Part shown: piece by piece, positions 6,642 to 6,995 of the stretch
Position numbering within the stretch: position 1 is the first letter of the stretch
Layout of the letters: the number at the start of each line of letters is the position of its first letter
From: Fidelibacterota bacterium
Lineage (GTDB): Bacteria > Fidelibacterota > Marinisomatia > SCGC-AAA003-L08 > TS1B11
DNA length: 6,995 nucleotides
Reading direction: 5' to 3'
Assembly: GCA_022564085.1 (NCBI GenBank)
Contig: JADFMC010000113.1
Location: forward strand, 1 to 6,995
Position numbers and translations under genes: made by a program
The notes under the pieces: model-generated
Seen by the model: only the letters and a program-made list of their open reading frames with translations
The model's database searches: none
What the model was told of the DNA's origin: nothing

Positions 6642-6833
6642 CTATTTTACCAAATCTTGACCGGTTTTGGCAACATAAAGATTGCTCCCCAACGCACTTC
6701 CGAATAAAGTGTGATCAGTGTCGCATGCCGGCTGGTCTGTGGGCAGCTCAACCGAGCCATTCTGCCCACGCAACAGCCGCGACTGGCGCTGGAACCCAAT
6801 TTGTGATCCAGACGGCAACAACGGAGTGCTCAC
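6642..6833 (-). CDS. Possible small protein of 63 residues
   Basis: I recognise no family. The frame starts at a GTG (6831-6833) preceded by GGGAG at 6841-6845 with an ideal 7-base spacing, and ends at TAG (6642-6644), 8 bases before the M23 gene. It begins MSTPLLPSGSQIGFQRQSR and ends LYVAKTGQDLVK. No membrane helix or signal peptide is seen. Placement fits an operon member, between the basic-tail gene (33 bases) and the M23 gene. Against it, the length is short enough to be open by chance, the third codon position shows only a weak GC preference, and its end overlaps a good promoter. An in-frame GTG two codons earlier (6839) is less well placed. Confidence 0.35.
   Translation of the reverse strand: MSTPLLPSGSQIGFQRQSRLLRGQNGSVELPTDQPACDTDHTLFGSALGSNLYVAKTGQDLVK
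6644..6673 (-). promoter_or_regulatory. Sigma70-like promoter of the M23-miaB-lapAB operon
   Basis: On the minus strand a -35 TTGCCA (6668-6673, 5 of 6) and a -10 TAAAAT (6644-6649, 5 of 6) are 18 bases apart. Transcription would start near 6637, only about 4 bases before the M23 ATG, giving a nearly leaderless message. That agrees with the missing Shine-Dalgarno site. If the promoter is real it drives the downstream run to 1411. Confidence 0.5.
6739..6769. repeat. 8-base perfect inverted repeat
   Basis: GTGGGCAG (6739-6746) and CTGCCCAC (6762-6769) flank a 15-base loop. Around its start, GCTC-AACC-GAGC can form a competing 4-bp stem. No T-run follows on either strand, so it is not a standard terminator. 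It lies inside the possible small ORF and about 65 bases upstream of the predicted -35 box. It could be an operator, a weak terminator of the upstream gene, or chance. Confidence 0.35.
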
Positions 6834-6865
6834 GGTCACACTCCCATGGTGGCAGCTCCAAGCGC

Positions 6866-6995
6866 CTATTTCTCAGCCGCATTACCGGTGCCCTTGCTGC
6901 CCCCGCCGGACGCTTTCGACCGGGGCCGGCCACCTTTGGCTTTACCGTTACCGGCTGCCTTTGGCTTCCCTTTAGCGGCTTTGGCGGGGCTCCCA
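6866..6995 (-). CDS. C-terminal tail of a Lys/Ala/Gly-rich basic protein (partial)
   Basis: The minus strand from the right edge reads 42 codons to a TAG at 6866-6868: low-complexity basic sequence such as PAKAAKGKPKAAGNGKAKGG, then RPRSKASGGG, ending in GNAAEK. The composition (about a quarter Lys or Arg, with Ala and Gly) is typical of disordered nucleic-acid-binding tails. GGRPRSK contains the GRP core of an AT-hook. The Lys codons (AAA/AAG) and Ala/Gly codons keep a consistent reading frame, and the other frames give no such bias, so I believe it is coding. The N-terminal domain lies outside the window and the protein cannot be named; histone-H1-like proteins, helicases, topoisomerases and bactofilins can all carry such tails. 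Confidence 0.65.
   Translation of the reverse strand, partial: GSPAKAAKGKPKAAGNGKAKGGRPRSKASGGGSKGTGNAAEK

Noticed and set aside
6836..6847. Three-codon minigene ATG GGA GTG TGA after a GGAG
   Set aside because: Too short to support; its ATG context is probably incidental to the binding site of the GTG start next to it.
6718..6975. 85-codon plus-strand frame at the right edge
   Set aside because: It is rich in Trp, Cys and Pro and antisense to the basic tail, which has the better coding bias.
1..6995. tRNA, rRNA, CRISPR array, insertion sequence or attachment site
   Set aside because: No repeat series, transposase, terminal inverted repeats or tRNA-like fold was found on either strand.

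Overview
The window is chromosomal DNA of a Gram-negative bacterium, and every gene I can support reads on the minus strand (right to left). The lipopolysaccharide-assembly pair lapA/lapB, a SPOR-domain protein and an envelope M23 peptidase point to a diderm cell. QueA strongly resembles the short Bacteroidota-type proteins (motifs NKEKTGARIEVFLLREL, DPARKIRIGNKLYF, VEPED.ERYQT, C-terminal FGDAMLIL), and MiaB has the RGCDKFCTFCIVPFTRGRERSR-like radical-SAM core (described by its key Cys residues below). I therefore infer a member of the FCB group (Bacteroidota, Marinimicrobia, Calditrichota and relatives) with moderate GC. No phylum-level assignment is certain from this stretch alone.

Right block (6995 to 1411, minus strand). 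A truncated C-terminus of a Lys/Ala/Gly-rich basic protein with an AT-hook-like GRPR is followed by a possible 63-residue ORF. After it comes an unbroken, tightly packed run: a membrane-anchored M23 peptidase, miaB (tRNA ms2i6A methylthiotransferase), lapA, a lapB-like TPR protein, a secreted TPR-SPOR protein, and a small secreted protein of unknown function. From miaB to the small protein the junctions are a 14-base overlap, a 5-base gap, a 26-base overlap and a 12-base gap, so this is almost certainly one operon. Apart from miaB its theme is the envelope: peptidoglycan cleavage, inner-membrane LPS-assembly control and peptidoglycan binding. A sigma70-like promoter lies just ahead of the M23 gene.

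Left block (1410 to 1, minus strand). A 209-base gap with two dyads and a weak candidate promoter separates the operon from queA (queuosine biosynthesis). Beyond queA lies the 5' end of ispD (MEP isoprenoid pathway), running off the window. The ispD reading frame is interrupted by a TGA at codon 24, between the two catalytic residues, while the correct frame resumes on both sides. queA is 50% GC (counted over 181-1200), against roughly 58-60% in sampled lines of the operon genes.

Most of the window is ordinary housekeeping and envelope biology, and I do not see an undescribed defence or mobile system. The items worth a second look are the interrupted ispD, the absence of TGA among all nine stop codons, the LapB-like protein without its rubredoxin domain, and the small ORF and basic tail at the right edge.
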